A stretch of DNA of 16,909 nt from Erythrobacter sp. GTDB lineage: Bacteria; Pseudomonadota; Alphaproteobacteria; Sphingomonadales; Sphingomonadaceae. The stretch lies in contig DMWU01000234.1 in assembly GCA_003483125.1 (NCBI GenBank), positions 1-16,909 on the forward strand. Reading direction: 5' to 3'. Within the stretch, counting starts at the first letter, position 1. Each line of letters opens with the position of its first letter. Position numbers and translations under genes: made by a program. This document shows, in pieces, positions 6,958 to 14,777 of the stretch. Under the pieces are notes generated by a model. It searched no databases. It saw only the letters and a program-made list of their open reading frames with translations, and had not been told where the DNA came from.

Positions 6958-7827
6958 ATGCAGACAGTCGCCGTTATCGGTGCAGGCCAAATGGGCGCGG
7001 GCATCGCGCAAACCGTGGCGCAGTACGGCATACAGGTCTTGCTATCGGACGTAGATCTTGCGCATGCCGAAGCCGGAAAGGCGACGATTGATAAAGGGCT
7101 GACCAAGCTGGTTGGTCGCGGCAAGATAGAACCAGACCAGGCTGAGGCGACGTTGTCGCGGATTACGCCTGTTGCCGATTTTGCTCGCCTGGTTGACGCA
7201 GCACTGATCATCGAAGCGGCGACAGAAAAGGAAGAGATCAAGAAGACAATCTTCGAGGAAGCCGGCAAGGTTCTTGCCGACGGCGCGATCATGGCCAGCA
7301 ACACCAGTTCGATCCCGATCACACGCATGGCCAACTACTCGCCCGATCCGGCGCGCTTCATCGGGCTCCATTTTTTTAATCCGGTACCCGTTATGGGCCT
7401 TATCGAGGTGATTCCGGGCCTTGCAACCAGCCAGGACACGACGGAAAAAACCACCGCTTTTGCGAAGGGCCTGGGCAAGGAAGTGGTGTTGAGCCAGGAC
7501 GAACCAGGCTTTGTGGTCAATCGCATCCTGCTGCCGATGATCAATGAAGCGGTGTTTGTCCTCGGGCAGTCGACCGCCGACATCGCAGATATCGACAAGG
7601 GTTGCAGGCTTGGCCTTAACCACCCGATGGGCCCATTGGAACTGGCCGATTTTGTCGGCCTCGACACCTGTCTGGATATTATGCAGGTGCTCTACAAAAC
7701 CACGCGCGATACCAAATATCGCCCGGCTCCATTACTGGTGAAATATGTTGAGGCCGGCTGGCTTGGTCGCAAGACGGGGCGCGGTTTCTACGACTATTCG
7801 GGTGAGACCCCTGTTCCCACACGCTGA
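6958..7827 (+). CDS. hbd: 3-hydroxybutyryl-CoA dehydrogenase
   Basis: An NAD(P)-dependent short-chain L-3-hydroxyacyl-CoA dehydrogenase that interconverts 3-hydroxybutyryl-CoA and acetoacetyl-CoA (fatty-acid or polyhydroxybutyrate-related metabolism). The 289-residue protein has the N-terminal nucleotide-binding motif [12 protein letters not shown] (6-17), and catalytic residues Ser117 (SNTSS), His138 and Glu150 ([13 protein letters not shown]) and Asn188 (FVVNR) with the same mutual spacing as in the human mitochondrial enzyme (Ser137, His158, Glu170, Asn208). The C-terminal domain has [17 protein letters not shown] and ends with [14 protein letters not shown]. The ATG at 6958 is chosen because AAGGGA lies seven bases upstream; the frame stays open further left without a better start. 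It ends 9 bp from the convergent small membrane-protein gene. Confidence 0.93.
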   Translation: MQTVAVIGAGQMGAGIAQTVAQYGIQVLLSDVDLAHAEAGKATIDKGLTKLVGRGKIEPDQAEATLSRITPVADFARLVDAALIIEAATEKEEIKKTIFEEAGKVLADGAIMASNTSSIPITRMANYSPDPARFIGLHFFNPVPVMGLIEVIPGLATSQDTTEKTTAFAKGLGKEVVLSQDEPGFVVNRILLPMINEAVFVLGQSTADIADIDKGCRLGLNHPMGPLELADFVGLDTCLDIMQVLYKTTRDTKYRPAPLLVKYVEAGWLGRKTGRGFYDYSGETPVPTR

Positions 7828-7836
7828 TGTGCGGGC

Positions 7837-8193
7837 CTATTCGGAGATAATCTCAGCGCTACTTTCGACGAGATTTACCTGCGGCTCTGCTGATACCAGC
7901 GGCGCTTCATATTCGGGCGTGGGATCGAAACCGGTAGCATCGTCAATCAAGTCTTCGTCGGCGGTGAACTCTCGTGTCTGGCCATTGCTCGAGGCAAATC
8001 CAATCGGTGCAGAGTTGCCGCGGACCACCCTGCGATCCTCATTCATCATGTTGCGCTGTTGCTCGATATTCGCTGCGGCCTTTAGCAATGCGCCTTCATT
8101 GTCTTCCGTACCGACAAGTGTTGCGACGCCCAGCAAGGTGAGCGCAACAAAGAATAATGCACCTTTCGAGTTCTTAAACATGTATCCGCGCAT
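7837..8193 (-). CDS. Small single-helix membrane protein, unknown function
   Basis: I do not recognise a family. The 118-residue product has a short basic N-terminus (MRGYMFKNSKG), one hydrophobic segment at about residues 12-28 (ALFFVALTLLGVATLVG), and a polar, strongly acidic remainder rich in Asn, Gln, Glu and Asp with no cysteine. This suggests a protein anchored once in the inner membrane, or an uncleaved signal anchor, with the tail in the periplasm. An internal ATG at 8181 would shorten it by four residues, and neither start has a clear ribosome-binding site. It begins 27 bp after the mutS stop on the same strand, so it is likely cotranscribed with mutS. Coding potential is supported by the helix-then-acidic-tail layout and the tight fit between mutS and hbd. 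Confidence 0.6.
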   Translation of the reverse strand: MRGYMFKNSKGALFFVALTLLGVATLVGTEDNEGALLKAAANIEQQRNMMNEDRRVVRGNSAPIGFASSNGQTREFTADEDLIDDATGFDPTPEYEAPLVSAEPQVNLVESSAEIISE

Positions 8194-8220
8194 AATATGG
8201 ACAGCTTAACGCGTGCCCCG

Positions 8221-10845
8221 TTAACTTTTCGTATTCTTGGCCTCTGAATGTAATTCATACAGTAAATCAAGCGCTTCACGGGGCGAGAGTGAATCTAGGT
8301 CGACTGCTAGTAACCTCTGCGTGATACTATCTTCAAGTTCATCTTCCGGTTCGGCTGCAACAGCGAATAATGGCAACTCGCCCAATCCAGCCGCCAGGCC
8401 GCCCGTTTCCGAACGCGCCTTCTCCAGCTTTTCCAAAACCTGCTTGGCTCGAACTACGACCTGGGGCGGTACGCCGGCAAGCTTTGCAACTGCCAGGCCA
8501 TAACTGCGATCGGCCGGTCCATCTGACAGCTCGTGAAGCAGTACTAAATCTCCCTTCCATTCGCGCGCACGAACATGGTGAAGTGATAGTGCCTCACAGC
8601 TTTCGGCCAGCCTGGCTAGCTCGTGATAATGGGTGGCAAAAAGGCAGCGGCATTCGATCCGCGAATGCACAGCTTCGACCACTGCCCATGCTAGTGCCAA
8701 GCCATCGTAGGTGGATGTACCGCGTCCCACTTCGTCCAGTATGACGAAGCTGCGTTCGCTTGCCTGCGTGAGGATGGCGGCGGTTTCGACCATCTCTACC
8801 ATGAAGGTTGATCGTCCGCGGGCAAGATTGTCCGAAGCGCCAACGCGGCTGAACAACCGATCAACCAACCCGACCTTCGCACTTTGCGCTGGTACGAAGC
8901 ATCCTGCTTGGGCGAGTAGGATAATCAACGCATTCTGCCTGAGGAAGGTTGACTTGCCGCCCATATTTGGCCCGCCAATCAACCACAGCCGGTCATCGGA
9001 TGCGAGCGTACAATCATTGGCGACAAAGCGCTCATCGCTTCCTACCAAGGCAGCCTCAACCACCGGATGTCGCCCACCAACGATCTCAAGGACTGCTACA
9101 TTAACCAAGTCCGGGGCGCACCAGCTACCTTCAGCAGCACGTTCGGCATTGGCGGCGCAGACATCGATCCGGGCCAGGGCCGCGGCGGTTGCGGCAATTT
9201 CGCTACTTGATTCGCAGATGAACCCGACCAACTCTTCGAAATGCGCTTCTTCGGCGGCGAGCGCGTGACCGCCAGCCTCTGCTATCCGCGTTGCTTCCTC
9301 ATGCAGCGCAATAGAGTTGAATCGTACTGCGCCAGCCATGGTCTGGCGGTGAGCGAACCCGCTGTCTGGCGCCATAAGTGCATCGGCATGCTTGGCCGGT
9401 ACCTCTATAAAATAACCCAGCACGCCATTATGTTTGATCTTGAGGGCAGCAATGTCTGTTTCCTCACGATAACGCGCCTCCATTGCTGCGATGGCGCGAC
9501 GGGCATTGCCCGATGTTTCGCGCAGATCATCAAGCGAAGCGTCATATCCCTGCGCGATATAGCCGCCACCAGATCGTTCTGTTGGCGGTGAGGAGACCAG
9601 CGCGCGTTCAAGCTGGTCAACCAGTGCGCCATGCCCGCCCAGCCTTGGCAAAAGCTCTTCAAGCAGCGATGGTTTGTCGACCAAATTGCCTAGCCGCTCT
9701 TTGATCCGCCTCGCATCGGCCAAACCATCGCGGACCTGGCCTAAATCGCGCGGCGTTCCGCGTCCGGCAACAATCCTACCCAATGCGCGACCGATATCGG
9801 GCAGAGAGCGCATGCTCTCTCGCAGTTGTGCACGTTCCAGCGGGTCAGAGTAAAACCAGCCTACCAGCGCGAGCCGTGCCTCGATCGCAGATTGATCCAG
9901 CAGTGGCGAAGCGAGGTCTTCGGCCAATAGGCGCGCGCCGGCGCCTGTAGCGCAGCGATCTACGGCTGAAAACAGGCTTCCTTCGCGGGTGCCAGACTGT
10001 GAGACAAGAATTTCAAGGCTGCTACGCGTGGCTTCATCCATCAACATGGTTTGGCCGCTAGCGCGTAGGCCGGGGGGCAGGAGCAGCGGCAAGTTTCCGC
10101 GCCCCACATGGTCAAGATAGGCTATCAAACCCGATGCAGCAGCCAGCATGGCGCGCGAGAAATCGCCAAAACCATCTAGCGTCGAAACTCCGTGAATCTT
10201 CTTGAGCCGGTCGGCACCATCTCCGCTAGCGAATTCGTGCGCTGGTCGTTCACTCGCTTGATCAATATCCAGCTCGCTGCCTTCGGGCATGATGACTTCA
10301 GCAGCGCCCAGCCTTGCCAGGGCGGCACCCAACATTTCAGCCGGGCATTCTTCGAGCACCATCTCACCGGTAGAGATGTCGCAACTGGCCACACCAGTCG
10401 TTCCGCGCACATTCGCCACTGCGGCGAGCATATTGGCACTGCGCGGTTCGAGCAGCGCTTCTTCGGTCAGCGTCCCTGCGGTTACGAACCGCACGATGTC
10501 GCGCTTTACCAATGCTTTTGACGAAGGCCTCCCTTCTTTCTTTGCGCGCTGTTTTGCCTCTTCGGGGGTTTCGACCTGTTCTGCGATGGCAACCCGGCGT
10601 CCGGCCTTGATCAAGCGAGCCAAATAACCATCGGCGGAATGTACGGGGACACCGCACATTGGCACAGGCTCACCATCGTGTTCGCCGCGGCTGGTGAGCG
10701 CAATATCGAGGATACTGGCCGCATCCTTGGCATCATCGAAGAACAATTCGAAGAAGTCACCCATTCGATAGAACAGGAGGCAGCCTTCTGTCTCGTGCTT
10801 AAGCGCGAGATACTGCTCCATCATGGGGGTGGTCTTAGCGGCCAT
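8221..10845 (-). CDS. mutS: DNA mismatch repair protein MutS
   Basis: Recognises base mismatches and small loops and, with MutL, starts mismatch repair. The 874-residue protein is close to the E. coli length (853). The mismatch-binding Phe-x-Glu motif is present as GDFFELF (Phe31, Glu33), preceded by MMEQYLALK, typical of MutS1. The C-terminal ATPase domain has Walker A GGPNMGGKST (about 624-633), Walker B VILDEVGRGTSTYDGLALAW (about 700-715), and the ATHYHEL switch (about 735-741). The central connector, lever and clamp region includes the characteristic KHNGVLGYFIEVP and FNSIALHEEATRI segments. The frame is intact, so repair is probably functional. The start at 10845 puts the protein in the canonical register. 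It is divergent from maeB (106 bp) and followed by a small membrane-protein gene. Confidence 0.97.
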   Translation of the reverse strand: MAAKTTPMMEQYLALKHETEGCLLFYRMGDFFELFFDDAKDAASILDIALTSRGEHDGEPVPMCGVPVHSADGYLARLIKAGRRVAIAEQVETPEEAKQRAKKEGRPSSKALVKRDIVRFVTAGTLTEEALLEPRSANMLAAVANVRGTTGVASCDISTGEMVLEECPAEMLGAALARLGAAEVIMPEGSELDIDQASERPAHEFASGDGADRLKKIHGVSTLDGFGDFSRAMLAAASGLIAYLDHVGRGNLPLLLPPGLRASGQTMLMDEATRSSLEILVSQSGTREGSLFSAVDRCATGAGARLLAEDLASPLLDQSAIEARLALVGWFYSDPLERAQLRESMRSLPDIGRALGRIVAGRGTPRDLGQVRDGLADARRIKERLGNLVDKPSLLEELLPRLGGHGALVDQLERALVSSPPTERSGGGYIAQGYDASLDDLRETSGNARRAIAAMEARYREETDIAALKIKHNGVLGYFIEVPAKHADALMAPDSGFAHRQTMAGAVRFNSIALHEEATRIAEAGGHALAAEEAHFEELVGFICESSSEIAATAAALARIDVCAANAERAAEGSWCAPDLVNVAVLEIVGGRHPVVEAALVGSDERFVANDCTLASDDRLWLIGGPNMGGKSTFLRQNALIILLAQAGCFVPAQSAKVGLVDRLFSRVGASDNLARGRSTFMVEMVETAAILTQASERSFVILDEVGRGTSTYDGLALAWAVVEAVHSRIECRCLFATHYHELARLAESCEALSLHHVRAREWKGDLVLLHELSDGPADRSYGLAVAKLAGVPPQVVVRAKQVLEKLEKARSETGGLAAGLGELPLFAVAAEPEDELEDSITQRLLAVDLDSLSPREALDLLYELHSEAKNTKS

Positions 10846-10943
10846 GGGTTCGGACTAGCTGCGCCATTGAAGATTCGGAATGGCGGTCTTGCGCCTTTCC
10901 CCTATCGTTTGCATCCAAGCTCAGTTAGGGCAAGGAAAAGCTC

Positions 10944-10949
10944 AGGAGG
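10944..10949 (+). promoter_or_regulatory. Strong ribosome-binding site of maeB with unusually short spacing
   Basis: AGGAGG lies only two bases before the ATG at 10952 and five bases before an in-frame GTG at 10955 (ATGGTG). The spacing fits the GTG better; the two choices differ by one residue. Either way it rules out the longer upstream open frame as the real start. Confidence 0.55.
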
Positions 10950-10951
10950 AA

Positions 10952-13216
10952 ATGGTGGCCAAGTCTAGCAAAGTGGCATTCACAACGCGCGAAGCGCTGT
11001 TTTATCATGAGACTATCCGGCCGGGTAAGATTGAGATCATCGCTTCGAAGCCGATGGCGACTCAGCGTGATCTAAGCCTTGCCTATTCTCCTGGCGTTGC
11101 CGCCCCGGTTGAGGCGATCGCTGAAGACCCCTCGGTTGCGGCGAAATACACCGCCCGTTCCAACCTTGTCGCGGTGATCTCCAACGGTTCGGCAATCCTT
11201 GGCCTTGGAAATCTCGGCGCGCTGGCTTCGAAGCCGGTGATGGAAGGCAAGGCAGTGCTGTTCAAGCGCTTTGCCGATGTCGATGCGATCGATATCGAAC
11301 TTGATACCGAGGATCCTGAGGCCTTCGTCAATGCCGTGGCACTGATGGAGCCAAGCTTTGGCGGCATCAACCTTGAGGACATCAAGGCGCCCGAATGTTT
11401 CATAATCGAGCAAGCGCTGCGTGAGCGGATGAATATCCCGATCATGCATGATGACCAGCATGGCACGGCGATCATTTCAGCAGCTGGCCTGATCAACGCC
11501 TGCCACCTGACAGGCCGCGAGCTGAAGGACTGTAAAATGGTGGTGAACGGTGCCGGCGCCGCTTCATTGGCCTGTACTGCGCTCGCCAAAGCGATCGGGA
11601 TCCCGCATGACAATGTGATTGTTTGTGATCGATCCGGTCCGATTTATGTCGGACGCGACAAGGTCGACCAGTGGAAGAGCGCGCATGCGGTTGAGACCGA
11701 GGCGCGTAGCCTTGAAGAGGCATTGGTCGGTGCGGACATCTTCTTGGGGCTGTCAGCAGCTGGGGCGTTGAAGCCCGAATGGGTTGAGAAGATGGCCGAC
11801 AAGCCGATAATTTTTGCCATGGCTAACCCTGTGCCCGAGATTATGCCCGATGAGGCAAAGGCGGTTCGTCCAGATGCGATTATCGCCACCGGCCGTTCAG
11901 ACTTCCCCAACCAGGTCAACAATGTGCTTGGCTTTCCATTCATTTTTCGTGGAGCGCTTGACGTACAGGCGACCACAATCAACGAGGAAATGAAGGTTGC
12001 TGCGGCCCAGGCCATTGCGGAACTGGCGCGTGAACGTGTGCCTGAAGAGGTTGCAGCAGCCTATGGCCAGAACCACCAGTTTGGCGAGGACTATATCATC
12101 CCAGCCCCGTTTGATCCGCGATTGATGGAGGTGGTTTCTTCGGCCGTGGCAAAGGCGGCGATGGATTCAGGCGTGGCGCTGGCCCCGATTGAAGATTTCG
12201 ACGTTTATCGTCACGATCTGAAAGTTCGGCTCAATCCCACCACGGGTGCCCTTACCCGTGTATATGAAGATGCGCGGGCCAATCCGAAGAAAGTTGTCTT
12301 CGCCGAGGCGGAGGAAGAGGTAGCCCTACGTGCTGCGATCCAGTTCCGTGATTTCGGATATGGAGAGCCGATCCTTGTCGGCCGAACTGAAAAAATCTGC
12401 CAGAAATTGAAGGATCTTGGTGTCGAGGATCCTGATAGCTTCGTGATCGAGAATTCCAAGGTCTCCAGCCACGTTCCGGCAATGAATGAATACCTCTACA
12501 ACCGCCTGCAACGCCGCGGATATACCGAGCGCGACGTGGGTCGCATGGTCAATCAGGAGCGGAACATTTTCTCCGCTCTGCTGGTGGAACTGGGTGTAGG
12601 CGATGCAATGATAACCGGGCTTACTCGCACTTTCGCGCAGACAGCGCGCGAGGTAAATATGGTGCTCGATCCCAAACCTGGAGCTATCGCGTTCGGCATC
12701 CATATGATGGTGGGCAAGAACCACACCACATTCCTGGCCGATACGACGATTAATGAACGGCCAAGCGCAGATCAACTTGCCCATATTGCGCGAGAGACTG
12801 CGGCGGTTGCACGGCGCATGGGCCATGAACCGCGAGTTGCCTTCCTGTCCTATTCCACCTTCGGCAATCCATCGGGAAGGTGGCTTGAAAGCATTCGTGA
12901 AGCGGTTGCCATCCTTGATCGCGAAGACTCAGGCTTTGAGTATGAGGGTGAAATGGCACCCGATGCAGCACTCAATCCAAAAGTGATGGAGCTATATCCC
13001 TTCAGCCGCCTCTCTGCCCCTGCCAATGTCTTGATCATGCCTGGGCTTCAATCGGCGAATCTTTCTGCGAAGCTGCTGCGCGAACTTGGTGGCGCAACTA
13101 CAATCGGCCCCATGCTGATCGGAATGCAAAAGCCCGTGCAAATTGCACCAATGACGGCGATCGCACCGGACGTGCTAACACTGGCGGTGCTCGCGGCTGC
13201 AGGTGTGGTTGGCTAA
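10952..13216 (+). CDS. maeB: NADP-dependent malic enzyme with C-terminal phosphotransacetylase-like domain
   Basis: Oxidatively decarboxylates malate to pyruvate, supplying NADPH and pyruvate. The 754-residue protein is the large MaeB type. The malic-enzyme half has the catalytic Tyr45 in LAYSPGVAAPVEAI, Lys100 in KPVMEGKAVLFKRFADVDAID (central part), metal ligands Glu142-Asp143 (NLEDIKAPE) and Asp167-Asp168 (MHDDQHGTA), and a GAGAAS dinucleotide-binding motif (200-205). From about residue 424 the rest is a PTA_PTB domain, which in E. coli MaeB does not act as a phosphotransacetylase but is needed for acetyl-CoA inhibition. The ATG/GTG pair after AGGAGG sets the start. It is divergent from mutS and ends 18 bp from the convergent DUF3592 gene with no room for a terminator. 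Confidence 0.96.
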   Translation: MVAKSSKVAFTTREALFYHETIRPGKIEIIASKPMATQRDLSLAYSPGVAAPVEAIAEDPSVAAKYTARSNLVAVISNGSAILGLGNLGALASKPVMEGKAVLFKRFADVDAIDIELDTEDPEAFVNAVALMEPSFGGINLEDIKAPECFIIEQALRERMNIPIMHDDQHGTAIISAAGLINACHLTGRELKDCKMVVNGAGAASLACTALAKAIGIPHDNVIVCDRSGPIYVGRDKVDQWKSAHAVETEARSLEEALVGADIFLGLSAAGALKPEWVEKMADKPIIFAMANPVPEIMPDEAKAVRPDAIIATGRSDFPNQVNNVLGFPFIFRGALDVQATTINEEMKVAAAQAIAELARERVPEEVAAAYGQNHQFGEDYIIPAPFDPRLMEVVSSAVAKAAMDSGVALAPIEDFDVYRHDLKVRLNPTTGALTRVYEDARANPKKVVFAEAEEEVALRAAIQFRDFGYGEPILVGRTEKICQKLKDLGVEDPDSFVIENSKVSSHVPAMNEYLYNRLQRRGYTERDVGRMVNQERNIFSALLVELGVGDAMITGLTRTFAQTAREVNMVLDPKPGAIAFGIHMMVGKNHTTFLADTTINERPSADQLAHIARETAAVARRMGHEPRVAFLSYSTFGNPSGRWLESIREAVAILDREDSGFEYEGEMAPDAALNPKVMELYPFSRLSAPANVLIMPGLQSANLSAKLLRELGGATTIGPMLIGMQKPVQIAPMTAIAPDVLTLAVLAAAGVVG

Positions 13217-13234
13217 AACTAGCTCGAACCAGGC

Positions 13235-13762
13235 TCAGGCTTGTTCGCTTTGATGCACCCATTCTGACAGGTCGATGTAATGATCATCGGGATCGTCGGG
13301 ATCTACGATCACCGGGACATCGTGTCCCTTCAAAACATCGCTTAGGTCTAGCCAGATTGCGTCACTTGTGAAGCTGGCCAGCTTTCCTGTCGCGGGATGG
13401 GTAGCTTGCGCCGTCACGCGATAGGGGCTGCGACCGTTTATCCTTGTGCCGGTATCAAGATAGCAGCGTGTGAACTTGGCGCTGATGCGCAGGCCGCTTT
13501 CCTTCAGGTCTGAAATTATGGCGCGCCGCCCGAACCATGCAAAGATCAAGCCTCCACCGATCAACGCGAAGAGGGACCCAAAGCCACCAAATGCGAGCGG
13601 GAAGAGATAGCGCGTGGCGAAGCTATCGATCATTACATCTTCAGGCGCCCATGGATCGTAAATCACCTCTACTTCTTCGCCGCGCGAGAAGGCAGGTGGG
13701 TTGCTACTGATGCTTTCTACAAACCGGCGAGTGGATCCATCCTGGTCGCTGAATTCAACCAC
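13235..13762 (-). CDS. DUF3592 distal open reading frame (175 aa, GTG start)
   Basis: The part of the interrupted DUF3592 gene after the amber codon is an uninterrupted frame that could in principle start at the GTG at 13762. It would lack the first membrane helix but keep the PVVEF domain, the second helix (YLFPLAFGGFG..., about 52-77) and the C-terminal domain. No ribosome-binding site precedes this GTG, and the start sits inside a conserved strand, so I regard independent translation as unlikely. It is listed so that the intact portion is not lost. Confidence 0.4.
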   Translation of the reverse strand: MVEFSDQDGSTRRFVESISSNPPAFSRGEEVEVIYDPWAPEDVMIDSFATRYLFPLAFGGFGSLFALIGGGLIFAWFGRRAIISDLKESGLRISAKFTRCYLDTGTRINGRSPYRVTAQATHPATGKLASFTSDAIWLDLSDVLKGHDVPVIVDPDDPDDHYIDLSEWVHQSEQA

Positions 13763-13945
13763 AGGTCGGTGGGTTAAATCGCCGTCAGAGTTTCGGCTGC
13801 TCTAAAGATCGATTACCACACCGTTGGCGCGTGACCCTGTTTCGATCAGATCAAGACTGCTCCAGTAGGTCCAGCTTCCGATACTGGCGAAGACAAGACC
13901 GAAAAGAAGGAAGGGGATGCCGATCCACAAATTCACTTTCGACAT
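13235..13945 (-). pseudogene. DUF3592 membrane protein gene interrupted by an in-frame TAG
   Basis: Reading from an ATG at 13945, with GGAGAG about nine bases upstream, gives 47 codons (N-terminal MSKVNLWIGIPFLLFGLVFA, then SW..YW and ending RANGVVIDL). A TAG follows at 13804-13802, and the same frame then continues without a shift as SSRNSDGDLTHRPVVEF and on to the TGA at 13235. Joined, the two parts make the normal DUF3592 layout: a helix at about 6-24, an extracytoplasmic domain with the family's (T/Y)RPVVEF strand and VEVIYDP segment, a second helix at about 113-138, and a C-terminal domain with VIVDPDDPDDHY. The TAG falls in the variable linker just before the conserved domain. It could be a recent nonsense mutation, an amber read through, or a base-call error. 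The gene starts 24 bp after trmB on the same strand, so it was probably cotranscribed with it. Confidence 0.7.
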
Positions 13946-13969
13946 TTCGGCGATCTCTCCATTCCGCAG

Positions 13970-14671
13970 CTATTTCCTGCGATATCGGAAATACCATACT
14001 TCGTGATCGTAAACGTTTCGTGCCTTGTGCTCGTATCGGGTCTCCGGCCAGCCAGAAGGGCGGTATTCCCAGCTTGATCGGTCCATTACTTGCCATTCAA
14101 AGGTGTCGGTATGGCGCTGCATCACCATTAGTGCGTGGCGAAGATAGACGGGGTGATCGGTGCCAAAACGAAATTCGCCTCCGGGCCTCAGCTTGTCGGC
14201 AAACATTCTCACCGGCCCGTCATTCATCATTCGCCGTTTTGCATGCTTGTTCTTTGGCCAGGGATCAGGATGGAGCAGATAGATCATGGTCAGCGCGCCA
14301 TCGGGTACGCGGGCAAGGACCTCGAGCGCGTCCCCCATATGGATGCGCACATTGGCCAATCGCTGATCGTCCAGATGCGCCAGGGCCTGCGCCACGCCAT
14401 TGACGAAGGGTTCGGCTCCGATGAAACCGTGGTCGGGTAGTAAATCGGCCCGGTAGGCAAGGTGTTCGCCCCCGCCAAAGCCAATCTCGAAGTGTAGCGG
14501 GCGATCGTGCCCGAATAATCGCTCTGCTGTAACGGGACCCTCTTGCGGAACCATTATCTGCGGGAGAAGGTTGTCGACCAGCTGCTGTTGACGAGCGCGC
14601 AGGGGCTTGCCCTGGCTCCTTCCATAGAGCCGGTTGAGTGTCGTCGGATCGCCTTCCTTGAATGCGCTCAT
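13970..14671 (-). CDS. trmB: tRNA (guanine-N7-)-methyltransferase
   Basis: Uses S-adenosylmethionine to make 7-methylguanosine at position 46 in the variable loop of many tRNAs. The 233-residue protein has the SAM-binding FEIGFGGGEH (61-70), the acidic-loop segment FIGAEPFVNGV (83-93), the TrmB hallmark PDPWPKNKHAKRR (135-147), FGTDH with Thr171-Asp172 (169-173), and TRYEHKA (211-217), all expected in this family. An N-terminal RLYGRSQGKPL stretch matches the usual substrate-binding leader. The ATG at 14671 has no strong ribosome-binding site. It is divergent from the YbdG channel gene (106 bp) and is followed 24 bp later by the interrupted DUF3592 gene. Confidence 0.96.
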   Translation of the reverse strand: MSAFKEGDPTTLNRLYGRSQGKPLRARQQQLVDNLLPQIMVPQEGPVTAERLFGHDRPLHFEIGFGGGEHLAYRADLLPDHGFIGAEPFVNGVAQALAHLDDQRLANVRIHMGDALEVLARVPDGALTMIYLLHPDPWPKNKHAKRRMMNDGPVRMFADKLRPGGEFRFGTDHPVYLRHALMVMQRHTDTFEWQVMDRSSWEYRPSGWPETRYEHKARNVYDHEVWYFRYRRK

Positions 14672-14740
14672 GCTGATCGCGATTGGCGGAGGGAAGCCTC
14701 CTTGTCTAGTAAGGAGTAGCTCGAAGGAGCGCTAAAGGGC

Positions 14741-14775
14741 TTGAGCCTCGGGTTCCATTGCCTATATCGCGCGGC
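14741..14775 (+). promoter_or_regulatory. Putative sigma-70-like promoter of ybdG giving a leaderless or near-leaderless mRNA
   Basis: TTGAGC (14741-14746) and TATATC (14763-14768) are separated by 16 bp. A start about seven bases after the -10 box falls at about 14775, three bases before the ATG at 14778. No Shine-Dalgarno sequence lies between them, which fits leaderless initiation. The elements are partial matches, so this is tentative. Confidence 0.4.
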
Positions 14776-14777
14776 TC

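Noticed and set aside
7745..8209. Plus-strand open frame of 154 codons overlapping the end of hbd and covering the small membrane-protein gene
   Set aside because: It overlaps the conserved hbd C-terminus out of frame, and its translation is low-complexity Ser/Arg/Ala. The minus-strand frame has a sensible helix-plus-tail layout and tight spacing to mutS.
8211..8230. Pair of TTAAC sequences near the mutS stop considered as a CtrA box
   Set aside because: The spacing is 11 bases instead of 7, and the position is at the 3' end of mutS, not in a promoter.
13831..14403. Long plus-strand open frame opposite trmB and the DUF3592 N-terminus (190 codons)
   Set aside because: It lies antisense to trmB, which has all family motifs; its translation is Arg/Ser/Pro-rich with no recognisable domain.
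14688..14730. Two small hairpins with identical GAAG loops (GGAGG/CCTCC and GCTC/GAGC) in the trmB-ybdG gap
   Set aside because: Stems of 5 and 4 bp are expected by chance in GC-rich DNA, and no T-tract or known regulator site accompanies them.
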